Source: Iodobacter fluviatilis
GTDB lineage: Bacteria; Pseudomonadota; Gammaproteobacteria; Burkholderiales; Chitinibacteraceae
NCBI RefSeq assembly: GCF_900451195.1
Contig: NZ_UGHR01000003.1
Location: 558,001-622,000, forward strand
Direction: 5' to 3'
DNA: 64,000 nt
Below the pieces are notes generated by a model. It searched no databases, was not told the origin of the DNA, and saw only the letters and a program-made list of their open reading frames with translations. Below, piece by piece: positions 55,736 through 64,000 of the stretch (its first letter is position 1; each line of letters begins with the position of its first letter). Both the position numbers and the translations under genes were made by a program.

Positions 55736-56190
55736 ATTTTTTTCAGAGGTATGGGGCAGGCAAGCACAACTTCAAGCATAACTGAGCCTTGCGGGTATTC
55801 GTAGGTCAGTAATTGTAAAAGATGAAAATATTTATTTGTGTATGAGGGGCTGTTGACGTTTCATCCGCTTAAACAATAAAAACAGACCAAGAAAATACGG
55901 TGATATTTTTGGCAGTATTGCCGGGATATTTTGTGTAAATAGAGTAGGTGATTCAATCGTATCAATTGAAATGTGCTTTAAAGTGATGAACAGATGCAAA
56001 TCAATTTGTTCCTCATCTAAAATAAGGAGTCAATCATCGCTGCAAAGGCAGGCGGAGCAGGCGCTCAGATCGTGAGTGCTGCCTAGCAGAGTGATTAATC
56101 ATGCCTGATTTGCTTAATCCCTTTCTCCCGAGACAGGCTAAAAGCAAGTAGAATCAGGGCGTTTAAGAATAAAGAACTGAGAATGGGAAT
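55736..56190. other. Spacer between slt and glyQ with a possible structured leader
   Basis: No protein gene is convincing; the frame 56095-56298 (minus) is a shadow of glyQ. Before glyQ, GCAGGCGCTC...GAGTGCTGC (about 56057-56082) can pair within the likely 5' leader. Promoters for slt and glyQ should lie here. No T-box or glycine riboswitch core was recognised. Confidence 0.4.
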
Positions 56191-57087
56191 ATGCTGACTT
56201 TCCAAGAAATTCTGCTCACGCTGCAAAACTATTGGGGCCGTAATGGCTGCGCACTGTTGCAGCCTTACGATATTGAAGTAGGTGCCGGTACATTTCATAC
56301 CGCTACTTTTCTGCGCTCCCTAGGCCCGGAGCCTTGGAATGCGGCCTATGTGCAGCCTTCACGCCGCCCTAAAGACGGCCGTTATGGTGAAAATCCAAAC
56401 CGTTTGCAACACTATTATCAGTTTCAGGTGGCTTTAAAGCCCTCGCCCGACAATATCCAGGATTTGTATCTGGGTAGCTTGCGCGAGCTGGGCATCGATA
56501 CCAGTGTGCACGATATCCGCTTTGTAGAAGACGATTGGGAAAGCCCGAGCCTGGGTGCATGGGGCTTGGGTTGGGAAGTGTGGCTGAACGGGATGGAAGT
56601 CACCCAGTTCACTTATTTCCAACAGGTTGGCGGGATTGATTGCAAGCCGGTATTGGGCGAGATCACTTACGGCGTTGAACGCCTAGCTATGTATTTGCAA
56701 GGCGTGGAAAACGTTTACGACCTAGTCTGGACTGTTTATCCGAACGGCCAGAAGGTTACTTATGGCGATATTTACCATCAGAATGAAGTTGAGCAATCGA
56801 CTTACAATTTTGAACACGCCAATGTGCCCTTGCTGCTCGATTTATTTAATAAATTTGAAAGCGAAGCCGCACGCCTGATGGAAGCCAATCTGGCGCTGCC
56901 AGGCTACGAAATGGTGATGAAGTGTTCGCATGTGTTTAATCTGCTGGATGCCCGCGGTGCGATTTCGGTGACTGAACGCGCTGCGTATATCGGGCGTGTG
57001 CGCACGCTTTCACGCCTCGTGGCCCGTGCTTATTACGATTCGCGCGAAGCATTGGGCTTCCCTATGTGCCAAGTTACACCGGCTTAG
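56191..57087 (+). CDS. glyQ: Glycine-tRNA ligase alpha subunit
   Basis: The 298-residue class II synthetase begins [27 protein letters not shown] and has [30 protein letters not shown] and [22 protein letters not shown], the usual catalytic core of GlyQ. It charges tRNA-Gly together with GlyS as an alpha2beta2 enzyme. glyS lies downstream, separated by a small lipoprotein gene. Confidence 0.97.
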   Translation: MLTFQEILLTLQNYWGRNGCALLQPYDIEVGAGTFHTATFLRSLGPEPWNAAYVQPSRRPKDGRYGENPNRLQHYYQFQVALKPSPDNIQDLYLGSLRELGIDTSVHDIRFVEDDWESPSLGAWGLGWEVWLNGMEVTQFTYFQQVGGIDCKPVLGEITYGVERLAMYLQGVENVYDLVWTVYPNGQKVTYGDIYHQNEVEQSTYNFEHANVPLLLDLFNKFESEAARLMEANLALPGYEMVMKCSHVFNLLDARGAISVTERAAYIGRVRTLSRLVARAYYDSREALGFPMCQVTPA

Positions 57088-57092
57088 GGGGC

Positions 57093-57575
57093 ATGATGAT
57101 CCGCTATCTGTTGTTGATTACCCTCCTTGCTGGCTGTGGAAAATTTGAAGATGAGGTTTACGGCCCGCTTGAAGTTCCAAAAGAAGGCGACTGGCGCAGT
57201 TACGGCACGATGGCGGATTATGAAATGTTGGTCGATGTGAAATCGATTACGCATGACGATGATTACGCGCCAACCAAGTACACCTACGTCTGGTTGCAGC
57301 AGAAGTTTAATCAAGATCAGATTGATGAAACGACCAAAAAGAAATATCGCCTGAAGTATTCGCGCCATGCCATTGATTGCCCGTCAAAAAAAATGGCGGG
57401 TGTATTAAGCGATTTGCGCGATGCGGAAAACGAGCAGGTGGCCCGTTATGATATTCCGGGCTTTCAGTGGGAATTCGATGAGCCGCCAGCCAATAGCTTT
57501 GGCGGTGATTTTGTTCGCCAAGTTTGTAAAATCATGGCCGAGAAAGAAGCTAAAGCTAAATTAGAAGAGAATTAA
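57093..57575 (+). CDS. Small lipoprotein between glyQ and glyS
   Basis: The protein of about 160 residues starts MMIRYLLLITLLAGCGKFED, a short signal with lipobox LLAGC. The mature part has YEMLVDVKSITHDDDYAPTK YTYVWLQQKF and two Cys, a pattern of surface-adhesin/CNP1-like lipoproteins. Two adjacent ATGs (57093, 57096) are possible. It begins 5 nt after the glyQ stop and ends 5 nt before glyS, so it is co-transcribed with a translation enzyme. Its function is unknown. Confidence 0.8.
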   Translation: MMIRYLLLITLLAGCGKFEDEVYGPLEVPKEGDWRSYGTMADYEMLVDVKSITHDDDYAPTKYTYVWLQQKFNQDQIDETTKKKYRLKYSRHAIDCPSKKMAGVLSDLRDAENEQVARYDIPGFQWEFDEPPANSFGGDFVRQVCKIMAEKEAKAKLEEN

Positions 57576-57580
57576 TCCCC

Positions 57581-59653
57581 ATGTCCAATCCTATATCTCA
57601 AACACTGCTGATTGAAATTTTTACCGAAGAATTGCCTCCCAAAGCACTGCCAAAATTAGGCGCAGTGTTTGCGAGTGGTATTTTTGATGAATTAGCCAAG
57701 CTGGGTTTTGTGGCTAAAGATGCTGAAGTGGAATCGTTTGCCAGCCCGCGCCGCCTTGCTGTATCGATCGCTGATGTGCTGGCTGTGCAGCCGGATCAGG
57801 CCATCGAGCGCCGTGGCCCGGCGGTTGCTTCTGGTATGAAAGATGGCGTGCCAACGCCTGCCCTTGCAGGCTTTGCGCGCAGCTGCGGTGTGGATGTCTC
57901 GCAGCTTTCGCAAGGCTCAGATGGTAAGCAGGATGTGTATGTTTTTTCATCGGTAAAAACAGGCGAAGCGCTGACTAAAGTGTTGTCAGGCATTATTGCA
58001 GCCACGCTTAAAAAACTGCCCGCGCCAAAAATGATGCGCTGGGGCGATAGGGACGGCCAGTTTATTCGCCCTGTGCACGGCCTGGTTGCACTGCATGGCA
58101 GCGATATCGTGCCTGCTCAGGTCTTGCATCTGGAAGCGGGCCGCAGCACGCTGGGCCATCGTTTCTTATCCAGCGGTGAGATTGAGCTGGCAAATGCCGA
58201 TGAATACGCAGCCCGCTTGTTTGATGATGGCTTTGTAGAGGCAAGCTTTGATGCACGCCGTGCACTGATTGCTGATCAGCTTAATAATGCCTGCCTTGAG
58301 CTGAATGCTCAGATTGCGCCTTCGGATGGTTTGCTGGACGAAGTCACTGCGCTGGTTGAATGGCCGGTGATTTACACCGGACATTTCGACGAGAAATTCC
58401 TGCAAGTGCCGCAAGAGTGCCTTATTTTATCGATGCAGCAGCATCAAAAATACTTCCCGCTGCTGGATCAGAATGGCAAATTACTGCCTGAATTCTTAGT
58501 GGTTTCTAATCTGGAAACCGCCGATCCAAGCCATATTATTCATGGTAACGAGCGTGTATTGCGTGCGCGTCTTTCGGATGCCGAGTTCTTCTTTGAGCAA
58601 GATAAAAAGAAGAAGCTTGAATCCCGCGTGCCGCAGCTGGCCAATGTGGTTTATCACAACAAGATCGGCAGCCAGCTTGAGCGCGTAGAGCGCCTGCAAA
58701 AAATTGCCGGTGCCATTGCGGTGAAGCTCAATGCCGATGTGGCCGATTGTAAACGTGCTGCTTACTTAGCTAAGGCCGATCTGATCGCCGATATGGTGGG
58801 TGAGTTCCCAGAGCTGCAAGGCGTAATGGGCATGTATTACGCCCGTATCGATGGCGAAAACGAAGCGGTTGCTAATGCGATTGAAGGCCATTACCACCCG
58901 CGTTTTGCTGGTGATACTTTGCCGGTTGGCGCGGTGGCTCAGGCTGTTTCGCTGGCGGATAAGCTGGAATCCATTGTTGGCATTTACGGTATTGGCCTGA
59001 TTCCAACTGGCGATAAAGACCCGTTTGCCTTACGCCGCGCCGCGCTTGGTGTATTGCGTATGGTGCTGGATTTGCCGCTGGATCTGAAAGAATTGCTCAG
59101 TATTACTGCGGAAGCTTTCCCTGCGGGTGTGGTTGCAGAGGGCACGGTTGATGGCGTCTATGGCTTTATGCAAGATCGCCTGAAAAACTATCTGGCTGCT
59201 GATTACCCGGCTGCAGATATCGATGCTGTCTTGGCGCTGAACCCAACGCTGCTGAACGAAATGGTGATTCGCCTGCAAGCCGTCGCGGCGTTTAAAACCC
59301 TGCCAGAAGCGACTGCTTTGGCGGCGGCAAATAAGCGTATTCGCAATATCCTGAAAAAAGTCGAGGGCGATTTGCCTGAGCTGAATGCGGCTTTACTGAG
59401 TGATGAGGCTGAAATTGCCCTGCATGCTGAGTTATTAAAGCTGCAGCCTGTGGTGAGCAGTGCCCTAGCGAGCCAGAATTTTACCGGTGCGCTGAAAGCA
59501 CTGAGCGCTTTAAAAGAGCCAGTAGATGCTTTCTTTGATTCAGTGATGGTTATGGCTGATGATTTAGCTGTACGTGGCAATCGCCAAGCCTTGCTCGCCG
59601 CGCTGGCCAGCCTGATGAACCGCGTGGCTGAGTTGTCTTTATTGGCTGAGTAA
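57581..59653 (+). CDS. glyS: Glycine-tRNA ligase beta subunit
   Basis: The 690-residue protein has the N-terminal LLIEIFTEELPPKALPKLGA, GPAVASGMKDGVPTPALAGF, IGSQLERVERLQKIAG and an HD-type domain, with a C-terminal anticodon-binding segment. It is the beta chain of the alpha2beta2 bacterial enzyme. The length equals E. coli GlyS (689). AGAAGAGA lies upstream of the ATG. Confidence 0.97.
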   Translation: MSNPISQTLLIEIFTEELPPKALPKLGAVFASGIFDELAKLGFVAKDAEVESFASPRRLAVSIADVLAVQPDQAIERRGPAVASGMKDGVPTPALAGFARSCGVDVSQLSQGSDGKQDVYVFSSVKTGEALTKVLSGIIAATLKKLPAPKMMRWGDRDGQFIRPVHGLVALHGSDIVPAQVLHLEAGRSTLGHRFLSSGEIELANADEYAARLFDDGFVEASFDARRALIADQLNNACLELNAQIAPSDGLLDEVTALVEWPVIYTGHFDEKFLQVPQECLILSMQQHQKYFPLLDQNGKLLPEFLVVSNLETADPSHIIHGNERVLRARLSDAEFFFEQDKKKKLESRVPQLANVVYHNKIGSQLERVERLQKIAGAIAVKLNADVADCKRAAYLAKADLIADMVGEFPELQGVMGMYYARIDGENEAVANAIEGHYHPRFAGDTLPVGAVAQAVSLADKLESIVGIYGIGLIPTGDKDPFALRRAALGVLRMVLDLPLDLKELLSITAEAFPAGVVAEGTVDGVYGFMQDRLKNYLAADYPAADIDAVLALNPTLLNEMVIRLQAVAAFKTLPEATALAAANKRIRNILKKVEGDLPELNAALLSDEAEIALHAELLKLQPVVSSALASQNFTGALKALSALKEPVDAFFDSVMVMADDLAVRGNRQALLAALASLMNRVAELSLLAE

Positions 59654-59658
59654 ACGCA

Positions 59659-59781
59659 AAAAACGCTCAAAAGATCTGCAGACACTGAGTGCACGAAGTG
59701 AATAAAGCGGGTACACAGCGCTTAGGTATTCTCTGTGTACTCGGTGTTGTCCTCTGTGTCTGCGGCTCTTTGAGCTTTTTT
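59659..59781. repeat. Diverged head-to-head repeat behind glyS
   Basis: AACGCTCAAAAGATCTGCAG ACAC at the left and GTGTCTGCGGCTCTTTGAGC TTTTTT at the right are imperfect mirror images. The right end, GCTCTTTGAGCTTTTTT, also has the form of a small terminator for the glyQ operon. Confidence 0.7.
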
Positions 59782-59807
59782 GAAACAGGTTTAAAACGGA
59801 GTCGCGT

Positions 59808-60356
59808 ATGAAGTTATTGATTCTCGACCGCGACGGCGTAATCAATGAAGACAGCCCGGATTACATCAAAACGCCGGAAGAATGGCTGCCGATTGCAGGC
59901 AGTTTAGAAGCCATCGGCGAGTTATCTCGCTCGGGCTGGACGATTGTGGTGGCAACTAATCAAAGCGCGATTGGCCGAAAAATGATTGCGGTGGACGCGC
60001 TCAACCGTATTCATGCCAAGATGCACCGGGCCATTGCTGGGCAGGGGGGGCATGTGGATGCGGTGTTTTTCTGTCCGCATGGACCAGATGCAGGCTGTGT
60101 TTGTCGTAAGCCTAATCCCGGCATGATTTTAGATATTTCCAGTCGTTTTCACATACCTTGCCCGCAATTGACGATGGTGGGCGATTCGCTGCGTGATTTA
60201 CAAGCCATTGCGGCTGTTGGCGGTAAGCCTGTGCTGGTTCGCACCGGTAATGGCATTAAAACTGAACAGAAAGGCCTGATGCCCGAGGGTACACAGGTAT
60301 TTGACGATTTGGCGGCATTTGCCGCGCATTTATTAGGCCCAGAGGGTGAAGATTAA
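59808..60356 (+). CDS. gmhB: D-glycero-beta-D-manno-heptose 1,7-bisphosphate 7-phosphatase
   Basis: The 182-residue HAD phosphatase begins MKLLILDRDGVINEDSPDYI, with Asp nucleophile in LDRDG, TNQSAIGR, a zinc-binding loop CPHGPDAGCVCRKP and MVGDSLRDLQAI. It removes the C7 phosphate during ADP-heptose synthesis for lipopolysaccharide. AACGGAG precedes the ATG. It directly abuts plsC. Confidence 0.95.
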   Translation: MKLLILDRDGVINEDSPDYIKTPEEWLPIAGSLEAIGELSRSGWTIVVATNQSAIGRKMIAVDALNRIHAKMHRAIAGQGGHVDAVFFCPHGPDAGCVCRKPNPGMILDISSRFHIPCPQLTMVGDSLRDLQAIAAVGGKPVLVRTGNGIKTEQKGLMPEGTQVFDDLAAFAAHLLGPEGED

Positions 60357-61091
60357 ATGATTTGGTTGCGCTCCATTCTGTATTGGCTTGCTGTTCCTGT
60401 AGTAACTCCCATTTTCTGTGTGATTGCAATTTTGATTCTGCCGCTGCCTCCTATGCTGCGTTACCGGATTATTCGTGGCTGGTCGTGGACAATGCTCAAG
60501 TGGCTTAAATTCACTTGTGGCCTGACTTATCGCGTGGAAGGCATTGAAAATCTGCCTGCAGACCCTGCTGTGGTGATGTGCAAGCATCAATCAGCATGGG
60601 AAACGCTGGCCTTGCAGCATGTGTTTCCACCACAAGTTTGGGTATTGAAAAAAGAACTGCTGAAATTGCCGATTTTTGGCTGGGGCCTAGCCACTTTATC
60701 GCCGATTGCGATCGATCGATCAAACCGTGCTGAGGCGCAAAAGCAGCTGATTGCTCAGGGTAAAGATCGCTTAGCTAAAGGCTTCTGGATTGTCATTTTC
60801 CCGGAAGGCACACGTGTTCCATCGGGTGGCTACAAGCCTTATAAGCAGGGCGGTGCGCGTTTGGCCGTTGATCTGGAAGTACCGATTGTGCCGGTGGCGC
60901 TTAATTCGGGCGAATTCTGGCCGAAAAATTCATTCCTGAAGTGGCCGGGTGAAATCACTATGGTGATTGGCAAGCCGATAGAGCCAGCTGGCCGCAGCCC
61001 ACAAGAGCTGACTCAAGAAGTTGAAACGTGGATTGAGAATGAAATCCAGCGTTTTGGCGGCGTTGGCCCTTGTTACTCGCCTAAAAAATGA
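60357..61091 (+). CDS. plsC: 1-acyl-sn-glycerol-3-phosphate acyltransferase
   Basis: The 244-residue membrane enzyme has an N-terminal helix (YWLAVPVVTPIFCVIAILIL PLPP), the catalytic motif CKHQSAWETL (about 75-84), and FPEGTRVPSGGYKPYKQGG for glycerophosphate binding. It acylates lysophosphatidate to phosphatidate. It begins right after the gmhB stop and shares ATGA with the next gene, so the three are one operon. Confidence 0.94.
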   Translation: MIWLRSILYWLAVPVVTPIFCVIAILILPLPPMLRYRIIRGWSWTMLKWLKFTCGLTYRVEGIENLPADPAVVMCKHQSAWETLALQHVFPPQVWVLKKELLKLPIFGWGLATLSPIAIDRSNRAEAQKQLIAQGKDRLAKGFWIVIFPEGTRVPSGGYKPYKQGGARLAVDLEVPIVPVALNSGEFWPKNSFLKWPGEITMVIGKPIEPAGRSPQELTQEVETWIENEIQRFGGVGPCYSPKK

Positions 61092-61762
61092 CGGTGCATT
61101 CGCTGCGTTTGGCGGATCGCGAGTTACTATATCAGCTGGAGCGCAGCAGCCGCAGGCGCTCGATTGGTTTGAAAATCACCGCTAATGGTTTAACCGTGAT
61201 TCTGCCCGCCCGCGCGCCTTTAAAAGAAGCTGAACGGGCCATTGAGAGCAAACTCAAGTGGATACTGGCTAGGCTTGCTATGCCAATAATGGCTCCTGCT
61301 CCGCTGGCGGTTGGCAGTAGTGTACTTTGGCAGGGCCAGGCTAAATTTGTGCAGCGCTGTGCTGGTCGTACTCGGCTGGAAGAAGATGTGCTGTATGTGT
61401 CAGAACAAACGCCTTTACCCGTGACGCTAACGCGCTTTTATCAGCGCAGCGCCAAGTCATATTTCTTGCAAAGGCTGGTGTATTGGAGCGAGGTCATGGG
61501 TCTTCAGCCGCGGCAGCTTTTTTTAAGCTCGGCTAAAAGCCGCTGGGGCAGTTGTACTGCCTTAGGGGATATTCGCCTGAACTGGCGCTTAATGCAGGCC
61601 CCGCCGCAAGTGATTGATTATGTGGTGATCCACGAGCTGGCGCATTTAAAAGAACTAAATCACTCCCCCCGCTTCTGGGCCATCGTCACCAGCGCCTGCC
61701 CTGATTGGAAAACGCATCGCTTATGGCTAAAGCAAAACGGCGCAATGCTGTTTGCGTGGTAG
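61088..61762 (+). CDS. YgjP-like (M48/DUF45) metallopeptidase-fold protein
   Basis: The 224-residue protein has RRRSIGLKITANGLTVILPA near the N-terminus, KSRWGSCTALGDIRLNWRLM, and the zinc motif VVIHELAHLKELNHSPRFW (HExxH, about 179-197). It belongs to the YgjP family; E. coli YgjP has been linked to UTP metabolism, but the reaction is unsure. Its ATG overlaps the plsC stop. Confidence 0.88.
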   Translation: MTVHSLRLADRELLYQLERSSRRRSIGLKITANGLTVILPARAPLKEAERAIESKLKWILARLAMPIMAPAPLAVGSSVLWQGQAKFVQRCAGRTRLEEDVLYVSEQTPLPVTLTRFYQRSAKSYFLQRLVYWSEVMGLQPRQLFLSSAKSRWGSCTALGDIRLNWRLMQAPPQVIDYVVIHELAHLKELNHSPRFWAIVTSACPDWKTHRLWLKQNGAMLFAW

Positions 61763-61812
61763 GGGGGTATTTTGTGCGCTGGGCAATGCAATACCAAAAA
61801 TAATGCTTTTTA

Positions 61813-62176
61813 GTGCCTTCGTTACCTTGTTTTGGAGCGGTGGCCACCGTAGAGGGGCGTTCCTTTCTTGAACGTTCAAGAAACGAAGCCAAGCCGCAAC
61901 TCCAAAAACACAAAACTACTCACTGCGAACTATCGAGTTGGCGGCTGTGGAGCTCGCTTCGTTCAGACAGTCTTCGCCGAAATCCCACCCCCGCTTGTTC
62001 CTCGCTTCGGCGTGCTTCAAAGTGAGATTTAAGCCCTGTGCTACGAGTCTCGATCAATGACAAATGACTGGGGTTGAAAACACTCACGCTCGAAAGAAAC
62101 AACTTAATTCAAATCCTGATTTCCTCGGTGAAACTCCGTTTTCTCTGGGGTTAAAGTGTTTCAAAATTTGGGTTTT
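61813..62176 (+). repeat. Dispersed GTGCC repeat, copy H, full length with type 1 tail (diverged)
   Basis: Head GTGCCTTCGTTACC (61813), TTTCTTGAACGTTCAAGAAA central hairpin (61863-61882, now a perfect stem), end AAAGTGAGATTTAAGCCC. The linker ACAACTTAATTCAAATCCTG (62098-62117) follows, then the tail CGGTGAAACTCCGTTTTCTC through AATTTGGGTTTT. It fills the spacer between convergent ygjP-like and nnrDE genes. Confidence 0.85.
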
Positions 62177-62195
62177 GCAACGAAATATCGAAGGT

Positions 62196-63653
62196 CTAAT
62201 ACGCCCCCAAAACCTGATTCAACGCCGCTCTGGCATAGCTTATTGTTTCACTTGCCGTTAAACCAATTCCATTGGGATGCGCTCTGCGCCAATCGTCCGC
62301 AGCGCGGCCGTGCAGCCAGCAGCCACTTTGCACTGCATCCAGCGGTTTAAGGCCCTGTGCTGCGAGGGCGGCAATGATGCCAGAGAGCACGTCGCCTTGC
62401 CCTGCGCTGGCAAGGGCTGCATTGCCGCTGGCGTTGATGCTCCAGCTTTGCCCGTCGCTGCATACCGAGCCCGCTCCTTTGAGCAAGACGGTGGCTTTAT
62501 AGCGCTGTGCGAGGGTAAGTGCGGATTCGATTCTATTGGCTTGCACTGCCTGAGTGCTGGTATGCAGCAGCCTTGCTGCTTCTGCAGGGTGTGGTGTGAT
62601 TATGCTGGGGGAGCTGCGCTCTTGCATGGCGGCAGTCAGCTCTGCTGAGCCGGCAAGTAAATTAAGTGCATCAGCATCAAGCAGCAGCGCTAGAGGGCTG
62701 GCAATGCTTTGCCGGAGTGTTGCAAGAGCAGCGGCGCTATTGCCAAGCCCGGGGCCGGTAAGCATAAAGCTGAGGGCAGGGTGCTGCAGGGCTTCTTCTG
62801 CAGAGTGCAGCATCAGTTCGGGCTGCACTGGGTCTGCGCTCAGCGTTTTATCCAGCAGGCCCAGTACCACGCGGCCTGCGCCTATATGCAGTGCGGCCCG
62901 TCCGGCTAGCAAGGTGGCACCTGACATGCCGCTGGCTCCGCCCATCACGCCGACTGTGCCGTAGCTGCCTTTATGGCTGTCTGGCCTGCGTAATAGCTGG
63001 CCCACGCTGACCGGGGCATGGTTTTGTAAATACCCGTCGGCTTCGGGATAGAGATGAGCTGGGATTTGCAAATCGTGCAGGCTGATTTCACCGCACACAT
63101 CGCAGCCCCTAGCGGTAAACAGGCCAGGCTTGTGGCTGATAAAGCTCAGGGTATGAGTGGCGTGAATGACGGCTCCTGGCGCTGCACCACTATCCGCCAT
63201 CAAGCCACTTGGGATATCTAGTGCAATAATCGGGCAGCCCAGTGCTTGTAGCCCGGCCATGATCTGGCCATCTGCTTCAGATGGTGCGCGATTCAGCCCA
63301 AGCCCAAACAGCCCGTCAATCGCCAGGTCGGCATGATCCGGTGTGGCAAGAATGGTTTGGCCGCCAGTGGCCTGCCATTTTGCAAAAGCATTTTTGGCGT
63401 CTGCCGTGATAGAAGGGCTGGTCAGCCTGAGCAAAATGGTTTTGCCTGCTTGCTGAAGCAGGCTGGCGGTGATTAATGCATCGCCACCATTATTGCCCGG
63501 CCCTGCCAGCACATAAATTATTTGTGCTGCGGGATAGTGTTTTAATATCCAGCTGGCGCTGGCTTCACCCGCTCTGTGCATCAGCGATAAACCGGCTGCA
63601 GCGCTTTCGGTTTGTCTTAGTTTCTGGCTAAAAAAGAGCGGGGAATTGATCAT
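62196..63653 (-). CDS. nnr: Bifunctional NAD(P)HX epimerase/dehydratase
   Basis: The 485-residue protein fuses an N-terminal YjeF_N epimerase domain (IIYVLAGPGNNGGDALITAS, about 44-63; IIALDIPSGLMADSG) with a C-terminal YjeF_C/carbohydrate-kinase-type dehydratase (KGSYGTVGVMGGASGMSGAT, about 223-242; VLLKGAGSVC; GNAALASAGQGDVLSGIIAA). It repairs hydrated NADH and NADPH. It overlaps the upstream PilZ gene by 4 bases. Confidence 0.95.
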   Translation of the reverse strand: MINSPLFFSQKLRQTESAAAGLSLMHRAGEASASWILKHYPAAQIIYVLAGPGNNGGDALITASLLQQAGKTILLRLTSPSITADAKNAFAKWQATGGQTILATPDHADLAIDGLFGLGLNRAPSEADGQIMAGLQALGCPIIALDIPSGLMADSGAAPGAVIHATHTLSFISHKPGLFTARGCDVCGEISLHDLQIPAHLYPEADGYLQNHAPVSVGQLLRRPDSHKGSYGTVGVMGGASGMSGATLLAGRAALHIGAGRVVLGLLDKTLSADPVQPELMLHSAEEALQHPALSFMLTGPGLGNSAAALATLRQSIASPLALLLDADALNLLAGSAELTAAMQERSSPSIITPHPAEAARLLHTSTQAVQANRIESALTLAQRYKATVLLKGAGSVCSDGQSWSINASGNAALASAGQGDVLSGIIAALAAQGLKPLDAVQSGCWLHGRAADDWRRAHPNGIGLTASETISYARAALNQVLGAY

Positions 63654-64000
63654 TCGCGTGAGATTCGCTGGCGTTCAATTTTATTAATAAAACGCTGAAT
63701 AAGCGTTTGCATTTTTCCGGATAAATCAAAAAAACGGCAGCCTACCCGCTGTGTTTTAATGCCATTTCGCAGTGTTACATCAATCACAATGCAAACTTGC
63801 ATATCCACTTCAACCACACCTATATCGAGTAGTTGTATGCGGCAATTGTGTAAGGTATCGCCCACGAGCATGGGCAAATCAGGAGATACCCCAAGCAGGC
63901 TTAAGCCACCAAGGCTGATATCTGTGACGGATAGCTCAGTATGCCCTCCGTCAAATGGAATAACACAGGCCACTTTTTGTGACATGGGGATATCCAGGCG
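63650..64000 (-). CDS. PilZ-domain protein, YcgR-like, partial
   Basis: The frame is open to the right edge (RLDIP before the internal Met at 63985), so the gene is cut by the window. The visible part is a PilZ domain with the DISLGGLSLLG motif (D/NxSxxG) that binds cyclic di-GMP; the RxxxR part would lie just beyond the edge. The C-terminal placement of the domain suggests a YcgR-type flagellar brake. The stop overlaps the start of nnr (ATGA). Confidence 0.8.
   Translation of the reverse strand, partial: RLDIPMSQKVACVIPFDGGHTELSVTDISLGGLSLLGVSPDLPMLVGDTLHNCRIQLLDIGVVEVDMQVCIVIDVTLRNGIKTQRVGCRFFDLSGKMQTLIQRFINKIERQRISRE

Noticed and set aside
55990..56100. T-box or glycine riboswitch ahead of glyQ
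   Set aside because: Neither the T-box bulge sequence nor the glycine aptamer core is visible; only a generic hairpin is present.
3626..62176. CRISPR array as explanation for the recurring motifs
   Set aside because: The repeats are about 230 bp, scattered kilobases apart and lack regular spacers; no cas genes are present.

Overview
The window looks like a chromosomal segment of a violacein-producing betaproteobacterium of the order Neisseriales. The complete vioABCDE operon, the moderate to low G+C content and the mix of housekeeping proteins suggest an Iodobacter-like organism. This is an inference from gene content and composition; no search was run.

Layout. (1) 1-3.9 kb is a degraded accessory patch: the tail of a RhuM-like gene, a broken 3' end of gyrB with its own terminator, a probable immunity gene behind a toxin-like tail, a zinc-ribbon pseudogene, an Rhs-like scrap, and a reverse transcriptase of the 'unknown group' (UG/DRT, antiphage-type) class whose C-terminus seems frameshifted. 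(2) 3.9-15.2 kb holds ordinary single genes: cupin, a LysR remnant, a GNAT/DUF6916/tail-collar trio, MFS pump, two chemoreceptors, trhO, a membrane metallophosphoesterase, a CHMI-type isomerase and an MscS channel. (3) 15.6-26.2 kb is a polyamine/GABA catabolic cluster (gabD, gabT, spuC-like transaminase, puuA, an amidotransferase, puuD, puuR) interrupted by an intact IS481-family element. (4) 26.2-27.8 kb is a divergent LysE-type exporter/LysR pair. (5) 27.9-33.2 kb is the arginine deiminase operon arcDABC (minus strand), with repeat elements lodged in its spacers. (6) 34.7-42.1 kb is vioABCDE with a strong terminator, facing a MATE pump. (7) 44-64 kb carries a K+ channel pair, yaaA, a two-component system, ldhA, an NDUFA9-like protein, slt, glyQ-lipoprotein-glyS, gmhB-plsC-ygjP, nnrDE and the end of a YcgR-like PilZ protein.

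The most striking unexplained signal is a family of structured dispersed repeats. A unit of about 230 bp begins with GTGCCTTCGGCAC, has a central TTTCTTG...CAAGAAA hairpin and ends in an AAGGGG...CCCC hairpin. It occurs eight times, always between genes. It carries one of two alternative 3' modules: a CTCCGTG...GATTTGGGTTTT tail or a CACCCGCCCTAC tail. One copy (10.5 kb) is bounded by imperfect terminal inverted repeats, and another was split by the IS481 element exactly in the loop of the central hairpin, leaving a 6-bp target duplication. Further small palindromic families (CCCCCTTT/AAAGGGGG nested elements, head-to-head ACGGAG modules, one REPIN-like pair) fill many remaining spacers.

How the genes work together: arginine enters through ArcD and is fermented by ArcA-ArcB-ArcC to yield ATP. 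Putrescine is glutamylated (PuuA) or transaminated (SpuC-like), then passes via PuuD, GabT and GabD to succinate under PuuR. VioA-E turn two tryptophans into the purple pigment violacein.
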